Of a stretch of DNA of 7,012 nucleotides, positions 1 to 6,865 are shown one piece after another (within the stretch, counting starts at the first letter, position 1; every line of letters starts with the position of its first letter). The notes beneath the pieces were generated by a model, which did not search any database, had not been told where the DNA came from, and worked only from the letters and a program-made list of their open reading frames with translations. Location of the stretch: positions 1 through 7,012 of the forward strand of contig JABMPO010000358.1 in assembly GCA_013203015.1 (NCBI GenBank), read 5' to 3'. A program made the position numbers and the translations under genes. The DNA is from Fidelibacterota bacterium (lineage in GTDB: Bacteria > Fidelibacterota > Marinisomatia > Marinisomatales > TCS56).

Positions 1-27
1 ACGTCTGGGTGGAGTAGAGCGTTTTAA

Positions 28-61
28 CACTAAGTCACTGAGCGCACTAAGATCACAGAAG
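28..61. repeat. Degenerate tandem repeat, CACTAAG unit
   Basis: Four near-copies follow each other: CACTAAG at 28-34, CACTGAG at 36-42, CACTAAG at 45-51 and CACAGAAG at 54-61, with a period of 8-9 bases. Similar CAC(A/T)AAG runs occur, from general recall, in intergenic DNA of FCB-group bacteria. No function can be read from the sequence. Confidence 0.6.
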
Positions 62-83
62 TATTATAAGGTATTTTATTGGT

Positions 84-125
84 AATTCCCCTCCTCGGAG
101 GGGTGTTTCATCGGGACGGGGTGGT
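84..125 (+). repeat. GC-rich palindromic repeat, copy 1
   Basis: The element starts AATTCCCCTCC. Bases 88-94 (CCCCTCC) pair with 97-103 (GGAGGGG), and a GGGACGGGGTGG tail follows at 113-124. The second copy at 322-369 has the same order of parts: AATT, CCCCTC stem, GAGGGGTG, spacer, GGGGTGG tail. The spacer and loop differ, so the two are diverged members of one family rather than a recent duplication. The shape resembles REP-type elements. The hairpin has no T-run after it and is not a convincing terminator. Confidence 0.65.
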
Positions 126-241
126 ATCAGATTTAGAATTTCCAACATCGATTAACGAATGCTGAATTTGGAAGTGCATCACCGTTTATAATTCTTAAAT
201 TGCTAATCCTTGTTCAATATTCATTACTTAATACACCCCTT

Positions 242-254
242 CCCACTTTGTGGG
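242..254. repeat. Short CCCAC/GTGGG hairpin
   Basis: CCCAC (242-246) pairs with GTGGG (250-254) around a TTT loop. It is flanked by ACACCCCTT on the left and TTCCCCTC on the right. Read on the minus strand, the GAGGGG and GGGGTGT flanks recall pieces of the elements at 84-125 and 322-369, so it may be a degenerate inverted relative. The stem also shares CCCAC/GTGGG with the two inner hairpins of the 390-543 array. Confidence 0.45.
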
Positions 255-321
255 TTCCCCTCACTGCCTACATGCATTTTCGGCAACCAGGTCAAGAGGG
301 TATTAAAACCATGTACTCACA

Positions 322-369
322 AATTCCCCTCCTTTGAGGGGTGCCCTGATGTATAGGGGCGGGGTGGGT
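322..369 (+). repeat. GC-rich palindromic repeat, copy 2
   Basis: CCCCTC (326-331) pairs with GAGGGG (336-341). A second possible stem follows, GCCC (343-346) with GGGC (357-360), and then a GGGGTGGG tail (361-368). This is the fuller of the two copies; the element at 84-125 has lost the second stem. The two-stem plan with a conserved GGGGTGGG end is typical of dispersed extragenic palindromes. No transposase gene is in the window. Confidence 0.65.
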
Positions 370-389
370 TAAAAACATTGAATTTATAA

Positions 390-543
390 AACCGTTGAAA
401 CGGTTGAATATTATTAGTATTTCAAAACCCACGGTTAAAACCGTGGGCTGGTTACACCGATAAGCAGAATCATTGTTAAAAAAGCCCACAACTTTAGTTG
501 TGGGTAAAAAATAGTCATTGATTTTTTAACCGTTTTAACGGTT
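390..543. repeat. Mirror-symmetric array of four hairpins
   Basis: Four perfect palindromes lie in a symmetric order. H1 is AACCGTT/AACGGTT (390-396 with 399-405). H2 is CCCACGGTT/AACCGTGGG (428-436 with 439-447). H2' is CCCACAACT/AGTTGTGGG (485-493 with 496-504). H1' is again AACCGTT/AACGGTT (528-534 with 537-543). The outer-to-inner gaps are 22 and 23 bases, and the inner gap is 37. The left spacer and the reverse complement of the right spacer share an A(G/C)TATTT block at a similar distance from the CCCAC stem. The whole therefore looks like a two-hairpin unit present twice in opposite orientation, as in BIME-type paired REP elements. No protein partner is visible here. Confidence 0.75.
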
Positions 544-689
544 TACCTGTTTTATCAATAATGGTACAAAATCACAGCAGAGCCGAGGAAGTTCATTTCA
601 TTTTCCAGGAACATATTTAACCTAGCTCTGGTTACTGCTCACTAATTACTGATCATTATTCATGAAGATTGCATTGCGGTATGTTATGT

Positions 690-713
690 ATTCGTTAAAT
701 TCGTATTATTCGT
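690..713 (+). repeat. Three ATTCGT units at a 9-base period
   Basis: ATTCGT occurs at 690-695, 699-704 and 708-713, exactly 9 bases apart. The run ends 7 bases before the dtd ribosome binding site. The minus strand also reads ATTCGTTAA at 152-160, a 9-base match to 690-698. It may be a dispersed intergenic repeat or, less likely, a set of protein-binding sites in the dtd leader. Confidence 0.6.
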
Positions 714-719
714 GGTTAA

Positions 720-723
720 AGGA
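720..723 (+). promoter_or_regulatory. Ribosome binding site of dtd
   Basis: AGGA lies 8 bases upstream of the ATG at 732 and supports that start. I see no convincing -35/-10 pair upstream of dtd. Confidence 0.7.
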
Positions 724-731
724 ACAAGAAA

Positions 732-1178
732 ATGATCGCCGTTATCCAGCGTGTTTCCGAAAGTAAAGTTGTCGTTGATAATAAAACCGTCGGTGAAATC
801 GGACCGGGTCTGATGATCCTGTTGGGGGTATTTGACGATGATTCCGGAACTGATGGCGAATTCCTGGCAGGTAAAATCGCTGGTTTACGAATTTTCAATG
901 ATGAAAACGGCAAGATGAATTTGTCCATTCGGGATGTTGGCGGGGCAGCGCTGGTGGTGAGCCAGTTTACTCTTTGCGGCGACTGGCGCAAGGGACGTCG
1001 GCCTTCATATATTCACGCAGCAGTACCAGCCGATGGCGAACGTTTATACGAAGATTTCATTGCCCGATTGCGCAACTATAGCTTGCCAGTGGAGTCGGGC
1101 CAATTTGGCGCAATGATGCAGGTGAAACTGGTCAATGACGGACCGGTGACTTTTGTTTTGGATAGTAAATTAAAATAG
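732..1178 (+). CDS. dtd: D-aminoacyl-tRNA deacylase (DTD)
   Basis: This cytosolic enzyme hydrolyses the ester bond of D-aminoacyl-tRNAs, and of glycine mischarged on tRNA-Ala. It recycles the tRNA and keeps D-amino acids out of translation. The 148-residue product has the usual family length and begins with the typical MIAVIQRVSESKV strand. Both signature motifs are present: SQFTL at residues 77-81 (active-site strand with Thr80) and the Gly137-Pro138 pair in NDGPVT, which carries the cross-subunit cis-Gly-Pro that enforces chirality in the homodimer. The ATG has a good AGGA site. The next gene starts 5 bases after the stop, so the two are probably co-transcribed. Nothing is truncated or unusual, and the call is secure. 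Confidence 0.97.
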   Translation: MIAVIQRVSESKVVVDNKTVGEIGPGLMILLGVFDDDSGTDGEFLAGKIAGLRIFNDENGKMNLSIRDVGGAALVVSQFTLCGDWRKGRRPSYIHAAVPADGERLYEDFIARLRNYSLPVESGQFGAMMQVKLVNDGPVTFVLDSKLK

Positions 1179-1183
1179 GATTT

Positions 1184-1576
1184 ATGGAAAATACGATGTC
1201 AGAGAAAGTAGTGTTTATGATTGATCTGGACGGTACCTTGTGGGAAGATATTCCGAATGAGGAAGCAGCTGAGCGAACAGCGGATGCCGAAGTCTATCCC
1301 GGGGCAGTAGAATGGATAACCAAACGGTATAGGGAAGGACACCGGATTTGTTTTTTTACCGCTCGCTGGGAAAAGTTGCGAGCGATTACCTTAGCAAAAT
1401 TAGAAGAAATTGGGTTGCCCTATCACGACCTCATTATGGGTAAACCCAGAATAAGACACACCGAGTACGCCGGCTATCACTATGTGGACAATTGTAGTAT
1501 TGTTCGCGCTAATCGATTTGAAGGCGCCTGGACACAGTTGATAAAAAAGGAGATCAAAGTTCATGTATTTGAATGA
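1184..1576 (+). CDS. Small HAD-superfamily protein of uncharacterised function
   Basis: The 130-residue product is a capless HAD-fold domain, a probable phosphohydrolase of unknown substrate. Motif I is DLDGT with the nucleophile Asp14 and acid/base Asp16. Motif II is the Thr59 of FFTARWE. Motif III is Lys87 in MGKPR. The motif IV region is YVDN with a single acidic residue, Asp102. The pattern IPNEE, FFTAR, GKPR, then VDN with VRANRF, matches a family in FCB-type bacteria that I recall being annotated, probably wrongly, as phosphoheptose isomerase; no isomerase (SIS) motif is present. The start is uncertain. The ATG at 1184 has AGGA only 3 bases away, while the in-frame ATG at 1196 (residue 5) has a weak GGA at better spacing and fits the short N-terminus expected before motif I. 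It lies 5 bases after dtd. Confidence 0.85.
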   Translation: MENTMSEKVVFMIDLDGTLWEDIPNEEAAERTADAEVYPGAVEWITKRYREGHRICFFTARWEKLRAITLAKLEEIGLPYHDLIMGKPRIRHTEYAGYHYVDNCSIVRANRFEGAWTQLIKKEIKVHVFE

Positions 1577-1656
1577 AACAATCCTGTGGCACTTCTTCTG
1601 AAAAGCACGTGATTTGTTGGTATTCCATCAGCTAGCCTAAATACTGGAAATCCAGG

Positions 1657-1686
1657 TTGACAGCAGTAAATTCCACCGTATTTATT
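1657..1686 (+). promoter_or_regulatory. Possible sigma-70-type promoter of the downstream operon
   Basis: A perfect TTGACA (1657-1662) is followed, after 18 bases, by TTTATT (1681-1686), which matches TATAAT at 4 of 6 positions. Transcription would begin some 70-75 bases before the ATG at 1769. This is the only promoter-like pair I found in the gap, and the start of a long same-strand gene run here makes it plausible. The -10 match is weak and the organism's promoter consensus is unknown. Confidence 0.35.
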
Positions 1687-1755
1687 CATACCCATTTGTG
1701 ATTAATTTAATCAATATTTTAGATTGAAATAATATCCGGGAAACAGGGCAGCAGC

Positions 1756-1760
1756 GAGGT
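1756..1760 (+). promoter_or_regulatory. Ribosome binding site of the B12-binding subunit gene
   Basis: GAGGT lies 8 bases before the ATG at 1769. It fixes the start and shows that this organism uses Shine-Dalgarno initiation. Confidence 0.7.
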
Positions 1761-1768
1761 AAAAATTA

Positions 1769-2173
1769 ATGGATCGAAAAATTAGAATATTAATGGCTAA
1801 ACCGGGGCTGGATGGCCACGACCGGGGAATCAAAGTTTTGGCTGCCGCTTACCGGGATGCCGGGATGGAAGTTATCTATCTGGGCTTGCGGCAAACACCG
1901 GAAATGATTGTCTCAGCTGCCCTCCAGGAAGATGTCGACGTCGTTGCATTATCAATTCTATCCGGGGCTCATATGACAATCTTCCCCCGGGTTTGGGAGC
2001 TTATGAAAGAAAAAGAAATTGACGATGCTCTGCTGACCGGCGGAGGTATAATCCCGGCAAAAGACATGCAAAGCCTGGCGGAAATGGGGATCGGAAAATT
2101 ATATGGTCCCGGCACACCTGTCCAGGAAACCATTGATTATATCGAAGCCTGGGTTGAGGCAAACCGCCTATGA
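1769..2173 (+). CDS. Cobalamin-binding subunit of methylmalonyl-CoA mutase type
   Basis: The 134-residue protein is a stand-alone B12-binding Rossmann-like domain, the length expected for the small or C-terminal part of methylmalonyl-CoA mutase-type enzymes (often called McmA2). These interconvert methylmalonyl-CoA and succinyl-CoA using adenosylcobalamin. The full base-off/His-on signature is visible: DGHDRG at 15-20, with His17 as the lower axial cobalt ligand, then SIL at 62-64 followed by SGAH, and the glycine run LTGGG at 90-93. The catalytic TIM-barrel subunit is absent from the window, so this subunit must pair with a partner encoded elsewhere. The last codons overlap the next gene by 4 bases (ATGA), indicating translational coupling to the carboxyltransferase and supporting a methylmalonyl-CoA role over glutamate mutase or isobutyryl-CoA mutase, whose small subunits look alike. 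Confidence 0.92.
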   Translation: MDRKIRILMAKPGLDGHDRGIKVLAAAYRDAGMEVIYLGLRQTPEMIVSAALQEDVDVVALSILSGAHMTIFPRVWELMKEKEIDDALLTGGGIIPAKDMQSLAEMGIGKLYGPGTPVQETIDYIEAWVEANRL

Positions 2174-3714
2174 CCGACCTGATCAAAAAGCTTGAAAAGT
2201 ACCGTTCAGCAGCGCGTTTGGGTGGTGGCCAGGAAAGAATTGACCGTCAACATCAGAAAGGTAAGCTGACAGCACGGGAACGAATTGACTTGTTCATCGA
2301 TAAAGGATCATTTGTCGAAACGGATATGTTTGTCAAGCATCATACAACCGATTTTGGCTTGGACCAGAAACAGTATCTTGGTGATGGCGTGGTTACCGGT
2401 TATGGAATGGTAGATGGTCGCCGGGTTTTCATTTTCAGCCAGGATTTCACTGTTTTTGGCGGCGCGCTTTCCCAGGCCCATGCTGAAAAAATCTGTAAAA
2501 TTATGGATCATGCCGGGAAAGTCGGTGCACCGGTTATCGGATTAAATGATTCCGGCGGCGCTCGTATTCAGGAAGGTGTTGTCAGTCTGGGAGCCTATGC
2601 TGATATCTTTCTGCGAAACACCCTGTATTCCGGAGTTGTGCCGCAGCTTTCGGTAATTCTGGGCCCCTGTGCCGGCGGTGCGGTTTATTCCCCGGCTATT
2701 ACCGATTTTACCATTATGACCCAGGGCACCAGCCACATGTTTGTAACCGGCCCCAGCGTGGTGAAAACTGTCACTCATGAAAATGTTACTTTTGAAGAAT
2801 TGGGCGGCGCCATGACCCACGCCACTAAATCCGGTGTAGCTCATTTTGCCGGTGAAAATGAAATTGACTCGCTGGAAATTACCCGCAAGCTGTTGTCCTA
2901 TTTCCCATCCAATAATCGAGAAGATCCCCCATTTGTGGAATCTTCCGATCCCAGCGACCGGGAAGCCGTTGAGCTTGACAGCATCGTACCGGACAATACC
3001 AACAAAGCCTACGATATGCAGGTGGTGATCAAGGCCGTTGTGGACCAAGGAGAATTCCTGGAAGTCCATGAAAATTATGCTCGCAATATCGTGGTTGGGT
3101 TTGCCCGAATCGGTGGCTATTCGGTTGGAATTGTAGCCAATCAGCCCGCCCATTTAGCAGGAGCGCTGGACATTGATTCATCGATAAAAGGCGCCCGTTT
3201 TGTGCGCTTTTGCGATGCTTTTAACATTCCTATTATCACTTTTGAGGATGTACCGGGATTTTTGCCCGGGACCGATCAGGAGTGGGGTGGAATAATTAAA
3301 AACGGCGCTAAATTGCTGTATGCTTATTGCGAAGCTACCGTCCCCAAAATTACTATTATCACCAGGAAAGCCTACGGTGGTGCGTACGATGTCATGAGCT
3401 CAAAACACATTCGTGGCGATGTAAATCTGGCCTGGCCATCGGCGGAAATCGCGGTAATGGGTTCCCGAGGTGCCGTTGAAATTATTTTTCGTAAGGAAAT
3501 CAACGAGGCTGAAGACCAAGTGGCCGAAGAGCAGCGGTTGGTTGATGAATATCGCACCAAATTCGCCAATCCCTATGTGGCAGCTGAATGGGGTTATATC
3601 GATGATGTGATAGAACCGCGTTTTACACGCCAGAAAATCGTTCAGTCCCTGCAGATGCTGGAGAATAAAGTCGACAGCAACCCCCGTAAGAAGCATGGTA
3701 ATATCCCTTTGTAA
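2170..3714 (+). CDS. pccB: Acyl-CoA (propionyl-CoA) carboxylase, carboxyltransferase beta subunit
   Basis: This subunit moves the carboxyl group between carboxybiotin and an acyl-CoA, converting propionyl-CoA to methylmalonyl-CoA (or the reverse, in decarboxylase complexes). The 514 residues match the family length and comprise two crotonase-like halves. The N-half has the oxyanion-hole segments SGGARIQEG (128-136) and GPCAGGAVYSPA (165-176). The C-half has VPGFLPGTDQE (361-371), the GGAYDVM segment (403-409) and the end KKHGNIPL. Asp407 in GGAYDVM sits where, as I recall, an aspartate favours propionyl-CoA over acetyl-CoA in the Streptomyces enzymes, so propionyl-CoA is the likely substrate. 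A methylmalonyl-CoA decarboxylase alpha subunit is the main alternative. The biotin carboxylase/BCCP subunit is not in the window. The ATG lies inside the end of the upstream gene. Confidence 0.95.
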   Translation: MTDLIKKLEKYRSAARLGGGQERIDRQHQKGKLTARERIDLFIDKGSFVETDMFVKHHTTDFGLDQKQYLGDGVVTGYGMVDGRRVFIFSQDFTVFGGALSQAHAEKICKIMDHAGKVGAPVIGLNDSGGARIQEGVVSLGAYADIFLRNTLYSGVVPQLSVILGPCAGGAVYSPAITDFTIMTQGTSHMFVTGPSVVKTVTHENVTFEELGGAMTHATKSGVAHFAGENEIDSLEITRKLLSYFPSNNREDPPFVESSDPSDREAVELDSIVPDNTNKAYDMQVVIKAVVDQGEFLEVHENYARNIVVGFARIGGYSVGIVANQPAHLAGALDIDSSIKGARFVRFCDAFNIPIITFEDVPGFLPGTDQEWGGIIKNGAKLLYAYCEATVPKITIITRKAYGGAYDVMSSKHIRGDVNLAWPSAEIAVMGSRGAVEIIFRKEINEAEDQVAEEQRLVDEYRTKFANPYVAAEWGYIDDVIEPRFTRQKIVQSLQMLENKVDSNPRKKHGNIPL

Positions 3715-3738
3715 CAGTGAATCGAGGTTTGTAGAACA

Positions 3739-4395
3739 ATGATAAATCAGGAAGAAAAAAACCGTCTGGAACAACAATTCGCAGAAAATTTTTCCAGCGA
3801 TTTGTTTACCCGGCTGGTGGATGTCTATATCGAAGAAGGTAATTTTACCCAGGCTCGCTCCGTTTGCGAGATCGGCTTGAGCTATCATCCCAATCATGTG
3901 GAAGGATTGTTTTTACTGGCTCAGGTTTTTGTAGGGGAAAATGATCTGGAAGGCGCCGAAAAGATATTACAGGTTTTGCTGTTGTTGGACCAGAAATACC
4001 TTCAGGCCGCCCATTTGTTGGTTACCGTACAGGAAAGATTAAATCGCCCACCACACCTGTTACGCCGAGGATGGGAACATCTGCTGACGCTGGACCCGGA
4101 TAATAATCAAGCCAAGGTGTTTTTAAAGCGACTGGGTGGCACGGTTCCCCAGCCGCCCCCGCCGGTTAAACCGGAGTCGGGACCAGCCCCGCCCCAGCCA
4201 ACGTCCACTGGAGCTGGCAGTGTCAATCCCCGGCTCGCTACTTTTACACTGGTTGCAGTTTTAAAAGACCAGGGATTATATCACCAGGCATTGGAAGTCT
4301 TAGCGGTACTGGAAGAAAAGGGCAGCGACCCGGATCGGATTCTCACCGAGCGTGACACTATCAATCAATTAATCCAGGCTGCAACCGATAATTAG
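3739..4395 (+). CDS. Tetratricopeptide-repeat protein with a proline-rich linker
   Basis: This 218-residue protein has no signal peptide or membrane segment, so it is probably cytoplasmic. Residues 19-52 form a good TPR (LVDVYIEEGNFTQAR, ending at Pro51). Residues 53-86 form a second, and 87-121 a weaker third ending LDPDN. A proline-rich stretch at 136-154 (PQPPPPVKPESGPAPPQP) then separates a final helical hairpin at about 166-194 (LKDQGLYHQALEVLAVLEEKG) that looks like one more TPR. TPRs bind partner proteins, so this is likely a scaffold or adaptor whose partner is unknown. GAGG at 3724-3727 is 11 bases from the ATG, rather distant. It sits 24 bases after pccB and 13 before the peptidase. 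No catalytic motif is seen. Confidence 0.88.
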   Translation: MINQEEKNRLEQQFAENFSSDLFTRLVDVYIEEGNFTQARSVCEIGLSYHPNHVEGLFLLAQVFVGENDLEGAEKILQVLLLLDQKYLQAAHLLVTVQERLNRPPHLLRRGWEHLLTLDPDNNQAKVFLKRLGGTVPQPPPPVKPESGPAPPQPTSTGAGSVNPRLATFTLVAVLKDQGLYHQALEVLAVLEEKGSDPDRILTERDTINQLIQAATDN

Positions 4396-4396
4396 C

Positions 4397-4401
4397 AGGA
4401 G
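4397..4401 (+). promoter_or_regulatory. Ribosome binding site deciding a GTG start
   Basis: AGGAG lies 7 bases before the GTG at 4409. It is the strongest Shine-Dalgarno site in the window and supports the non-ATG start of the peptidase. Confidence 0.75.
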
Positions 4402-4408
4402 CTGAACT

Positions 4409-5491
4409 GTGAGCAAAGTTCATTTTATTAATCGACAATCAAAATTGAAATCAGTTTTGGCTGAGCAGGATCTGGATGGGATGCTGGTTACCAACCTCAC
4501 CAATATTCGCTATTTGTCCGGATTTACCGGGTCAGCAGCTACTCTCCTGATCTTGCCGGAAAAACAGTATTTTATTTCGGATGGTCGTTATATGGAGCAA
4601 TCCAGGCAACAGATAAAAGGATTTGAACGAATCATCAATAACGATCCACACCTTAAAACAATTCAGAATGAAAAATTAATTCCGGACGGATTAAACCTAG
4701 CTTTCGAAGCGGATTTTGTAAACGTAACCCAGTTTGGCGACATGGACGAATTTTTCCCGGAAGTTGATTGGGAGCCGACTTCGCGGATGGTGGAAGAAAT
4801 CGCCGCGATCAAAGATGAGTCTGAAATTGAGCTAATTCGTGAGGCGGTAAAGATCACCGATCAGACCTTCAGTGAAATCATTCCTCTGTTGAAAATTGGC
4901 GCCACCGAACGCCAAATAGCCAACGTAATTCGCAATAAATATTATGAATACGGCGACGGCGAAGGATTCGAAACAATCGTGGCCGGCGGACCTAATAGCG
5001 CTTTGCCCCACGCCCGGCCTTCGGATCGACAATTTAAGAGCGGCGATTTCGTTGTTATTGATATGGGAGCCTTGTTTGCCGGTTATTGTGCTGATATGAC
5101 CAGGACGATTCTGATCGGCGAAGCGACTGATAAGCACCGCGAGATTTACGCAATTGTCAAAGAAGCCCAACAGGCCGGTTGTGCAGCCATCAAAGCAGGC
5201 GTACATTGCAAGATTCCGGATGAAGCCACCCGCAATGTTATCACAGAAAAAGGTTACGGCGATTATTTTAATCATGGTACCGGTCATGGAATCGGATTGG
5301 AAGTACATACCATGCCGCGTCTCAGCCAGATCAGCGAGGATACTTTGCTGGAAAATTATGTCGTCACTGTAGAACCGGGAATTTATTTACCGGATTGGAA
5401 TGGCGTTCGTATCGAAGATGACGTGATAGTTAAACAGGATGGCTGCGAAATATTGAATCAATCCACTAAAGAATTGCTGATCCTGAAATAA
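4409..5491 (+). CDS. M24-family aminopeptidase, Xaa-Pro type
   Basis: The enzyme probably removes N-terminal residues preceding proline (aminopeptidase P) in the cytosol; a dipeptidase (PepQ-like) activity cannot be excluded. The 360 residues have the standard two-domain build: a creatinase-type N-domain (about 5-135, with NIRYLSGFTGS and ISDGRY) and a pita-bread catalytic domain (about 142-350). All five dinuclear metal ligands are visible: Asp218 (VIDMGA), Asp229 (CADMTRT), His293 (GTGHGIG), Glu322 (VEPGIY) and Glu336 (RIEDD). The substrate-binding histidines His201 (LPHARPSD) and His300 (EVHTMP) are also intact. Length and motifs match the short bacterial PepP/YpdF-like group, which lacks the longer E. 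coli PepP N-domain. Translation starts at GTG with a strong AGGAG site. Confidence 0.95.
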   Translation: MSKVHFINRQSKLKSVLAEQDLDGMLVTNLTNIRYLSGFTGSAATLLILPEKQYFISDGRYMEQSRQQIKGFERIINNDPHLKTIQNEKLIPDGLNLAFEADFVNVTQFGDMDEFFPEVDWEPTSRMVEEIAAIKDESEIELIREAVKITDQTFSEIIPLLKIGATERQIANVIRNKYYEYGDGEGFETIVAGGPNSALPHARPSDRQFKSGDFVVIDMGALFAGYCADMTRTILIGEATDKHREIYAIVKEAQQAGCAAIKAGVHCKIPDEATRNVITEKGYGDYFNHGTGHGIGLEVHTMPRLSQISEDTLLENYVVTVEPGIYLPDWNGVRIEDDVIVKQDGCEILNQSTKELLILK

Positions 5492-5501
5492 AAATATTTT
5501 G

Positions 5502-6251
5502 ATGCCTGCACCCCGTGATATATATACCGTTGCTGAGTTATATGATGCTATTCACTGGTGGAAGACTAATGATCTGGATTTTATCGCAGACTGGGCAACT
5601 GATAGCGGCGGACCGGTTTTAGAGCTGGCGGCTGGAACCGGGAGGCTGGGCTTGCCAATTGCCGTACGCGGGCTGGATTATACCGGCCTCGAGCTTAGTC
5701 CTCAGTATGCTGCGCGGGCCGAGCAAAAGTTGGCCCCCTTTAGCAAAAATGCTCATATTATCCAGGGTGATATGCGGTCGTTCAAATTGGATCGCAAGTT
5801 TAAATCCGTATTCATTGGATTTAATTCTTTTCTACATCTTTACCGAGATGAAGATGCCGCGCTATGTTTAAAGTCAGTGCAGAACCATCTGCGAGATGAT
5901 GGGAAATTCCTGATTGAAATGTTTGTGCCTAACCCCTGGTTTCTTAATCGTTCCCAGGATCGCCTGTACGAGGTGTGCAGTTTTAGCCACCCGGACGGAG
6001 GCTATTGTACCATCAAAGAATCCAATGATTATGATGCGGAAACAGAGATTAATTCCGTTCGCTGGTATTTTTTCCGCCCCCTAAACCCGCAACCGGAACA
6101 ATATAAATTTGACATGCGGATATACTACCCCGATACCATGGATCGTTTACTGAACGAGGCCGGTATCAAAATCCTGGAAAAATTTGGGGATCGGAAAGGA
6201 AACCCACTTAACCCCGAAAGTGAATTACAAATTTATATTTGCGGAAAATAA
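5502..6251 (+). CDS. Class I SAM-dependent methyltransferase, substrate unknown
   Basis: The 249-residue protein has a Rossmann-type methyltransferase core. Motif I, ELAAGTGR, is at residues 41-48, followed by a strand ending in acidic Glu64 (GLELS) that should hold the SAM ribose, then QGDMRSF at 88-94 for the adenine side, and FNSFLHL at 107-113 as the motif IV region. A substrate-facing insertion follows the FLIEMFVPNPWF strand. It resembles the broad Methyltransf_25/ubiquinone-methyltransferase-like groups, but nothing reveals the acceptor. I choose the ATG at 5502; a TTG one codon upstream is less likely. No Shine-Dalgarno site is visible, and the gene starts 10 bases after the peptidase stop, so it may depend on ribosomes arriving from upstream. 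It meets the next gene in a TAATG stop-start. Confidence 0.88.
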   Translation: MPAPRDIYTVAELYDAIHWWKTNDLDFIADWATDSGGPVLELAAGTGRLGLPIAVRGLDYTGLELSPQYAARAEQKLAPFSKNAHIIQGDMRSFKLDRKFKSVFIGFNSFLHLYRDEDAALCLKSVQNHLRDDGKFLIEMFVPNPWFLNRSQDRLYEVCSFSHPDGGYCTIKESNDYDAETEINSVRWYFFRPLNPQPEQYKFDMRIYYPDTMDRLLNEAGIKILEKFGDRKGNPLNPESELQIYICGK

Positions 6252-6865
6252 TGAGCAAGATCACGACAGTATTTTTTGATCTCGGTGGCGTTCTGCTTGA
6301 ATTGCGGCCTGATAAAACGGTGAATCACCTGGCTGAGTGTAGTGGACTGGACCGGGAGACTGTCGAAAATTCATTTCCCCTGGAGGACTATTATCAGTTT
6401 GAGCGGGGCATCATGGATGAATCACGATTCTTCAAGCTCTGGCAGGAAGCTATGGGTGGTATTGCCTTACCACTGACTGATTTTTATACTGCCTGGGATA
6501 ATCTGATTGGCCATGAACTGGCGACATCCACCATCCTCACTAAAATTAAACCCTATCATCAGGTCTGGCTTTTGTCCAATACCAATGCCCATCATATTCG
6601 CTATCAGACACCCAAATATTCTTTTTTTAATCAAGTCGATGGCAAGATTTATTCTTACCTGGAAGGCTATCGTAAACCTGAGCCCGAAATCTTCAATCTG
6701 GCAATGGAACGGGCTGGCGCGACACCGGAGGAAAGTCTATTTATCGATGATATGCAGGTCAATGTGGATCAAGCCCGGAAGATGGGTATTACGACTATCC
6801 ATTTTACTTCCCCGGAGGAACTGGAGATCGAATTAAAACTGCTGGGGTTGGCCGGGCTTGTCTGA
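6251..6865 (+). CDS. HAD-superfamily hydrolase, subfamily IA (YihX-like)
   Basis: This is a probable cytosolic phosphatase of small phosphorylated metabolites; the substrate is unknown. The 204 residues show the HAD order. Motif I is FFDLGGVL with nucleophile Asp10 and Gly12 where many HADs have the second Asp. A helical cap spans about 18-85. Motif II is LLSNTN (Ser109), motif III YRKPEP (Lys142) and motif IV FIDDM (Asp166-Asp167). The DLGGV/DLGNV variant is normal in the YihX-like group, where E. coli YihX dephosphorylates alpha-glucose 1-phosphate, so loss of activity is not implied. The start is the ATG at 6251, sharing one base with the preceding TAA; the TTG four codons upstream is less likely. 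A weak GGA (6243-6245) precedes it. The 3' end overlaps the next gene by 8 bases. Confidence 0.92.
   Translation: MSKITTVFFDLGGVLLELRPDKTVNHLAECSGLDRETVENSFPLEDYYQFERGIMDESRFFKLWQEAMGGIALPLTDFYTAWDNLIGHELATSTILTKIKPYHQVWLLSNTNAHHIRYQTPKYSFFNQVDGKIYSYLEGYRKPEPEIFNLAMERAGATPEESLFIDDMQVNVDQARKMGITTIHFTSPEELEIELKLLGLAGLV

Larger units (their letters stand above)
1..731. other. Repeat-rich intergenic region without a gene
   Basis: No reading frame here has coding character. The only open frame of note, on the minus strand at about 292-489, runs through palindromic repeats and resembles no protein family I know. The stretch contains a CACTAAG-type tandem run (28-61), two related GC-rich palindromic elements (84-125 and 322-369), a CCCAC/GTGGG hairpin (242-254), a four-hairpin array (390-543) and three ATTCGT units at a 9-base period just before dtd (690-713). 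Base composition is AT-rich apart from the palindromes, unlike the coding part. It looks like a pile-up of short non-coding repeats, such as a chromosomal junction between gene blocks might collect. No tRNA or rRNA was recognised by eye. Confidence 0.8.
1577..1768. other. Intergenic gap between the two transcription units
   Basis: The 192 bases contain no reading frame. They hold a small CTGGA/TCCAG palindrome (1644-1655), a TTGACA hexamer at 1657-1662 and an AT-rich run at about 1697-1735. I see no T-tailed terminator after the HAD gene and no recognisable cobalamin riboswitch before the B12-dependent gene. Confidence 0.6.
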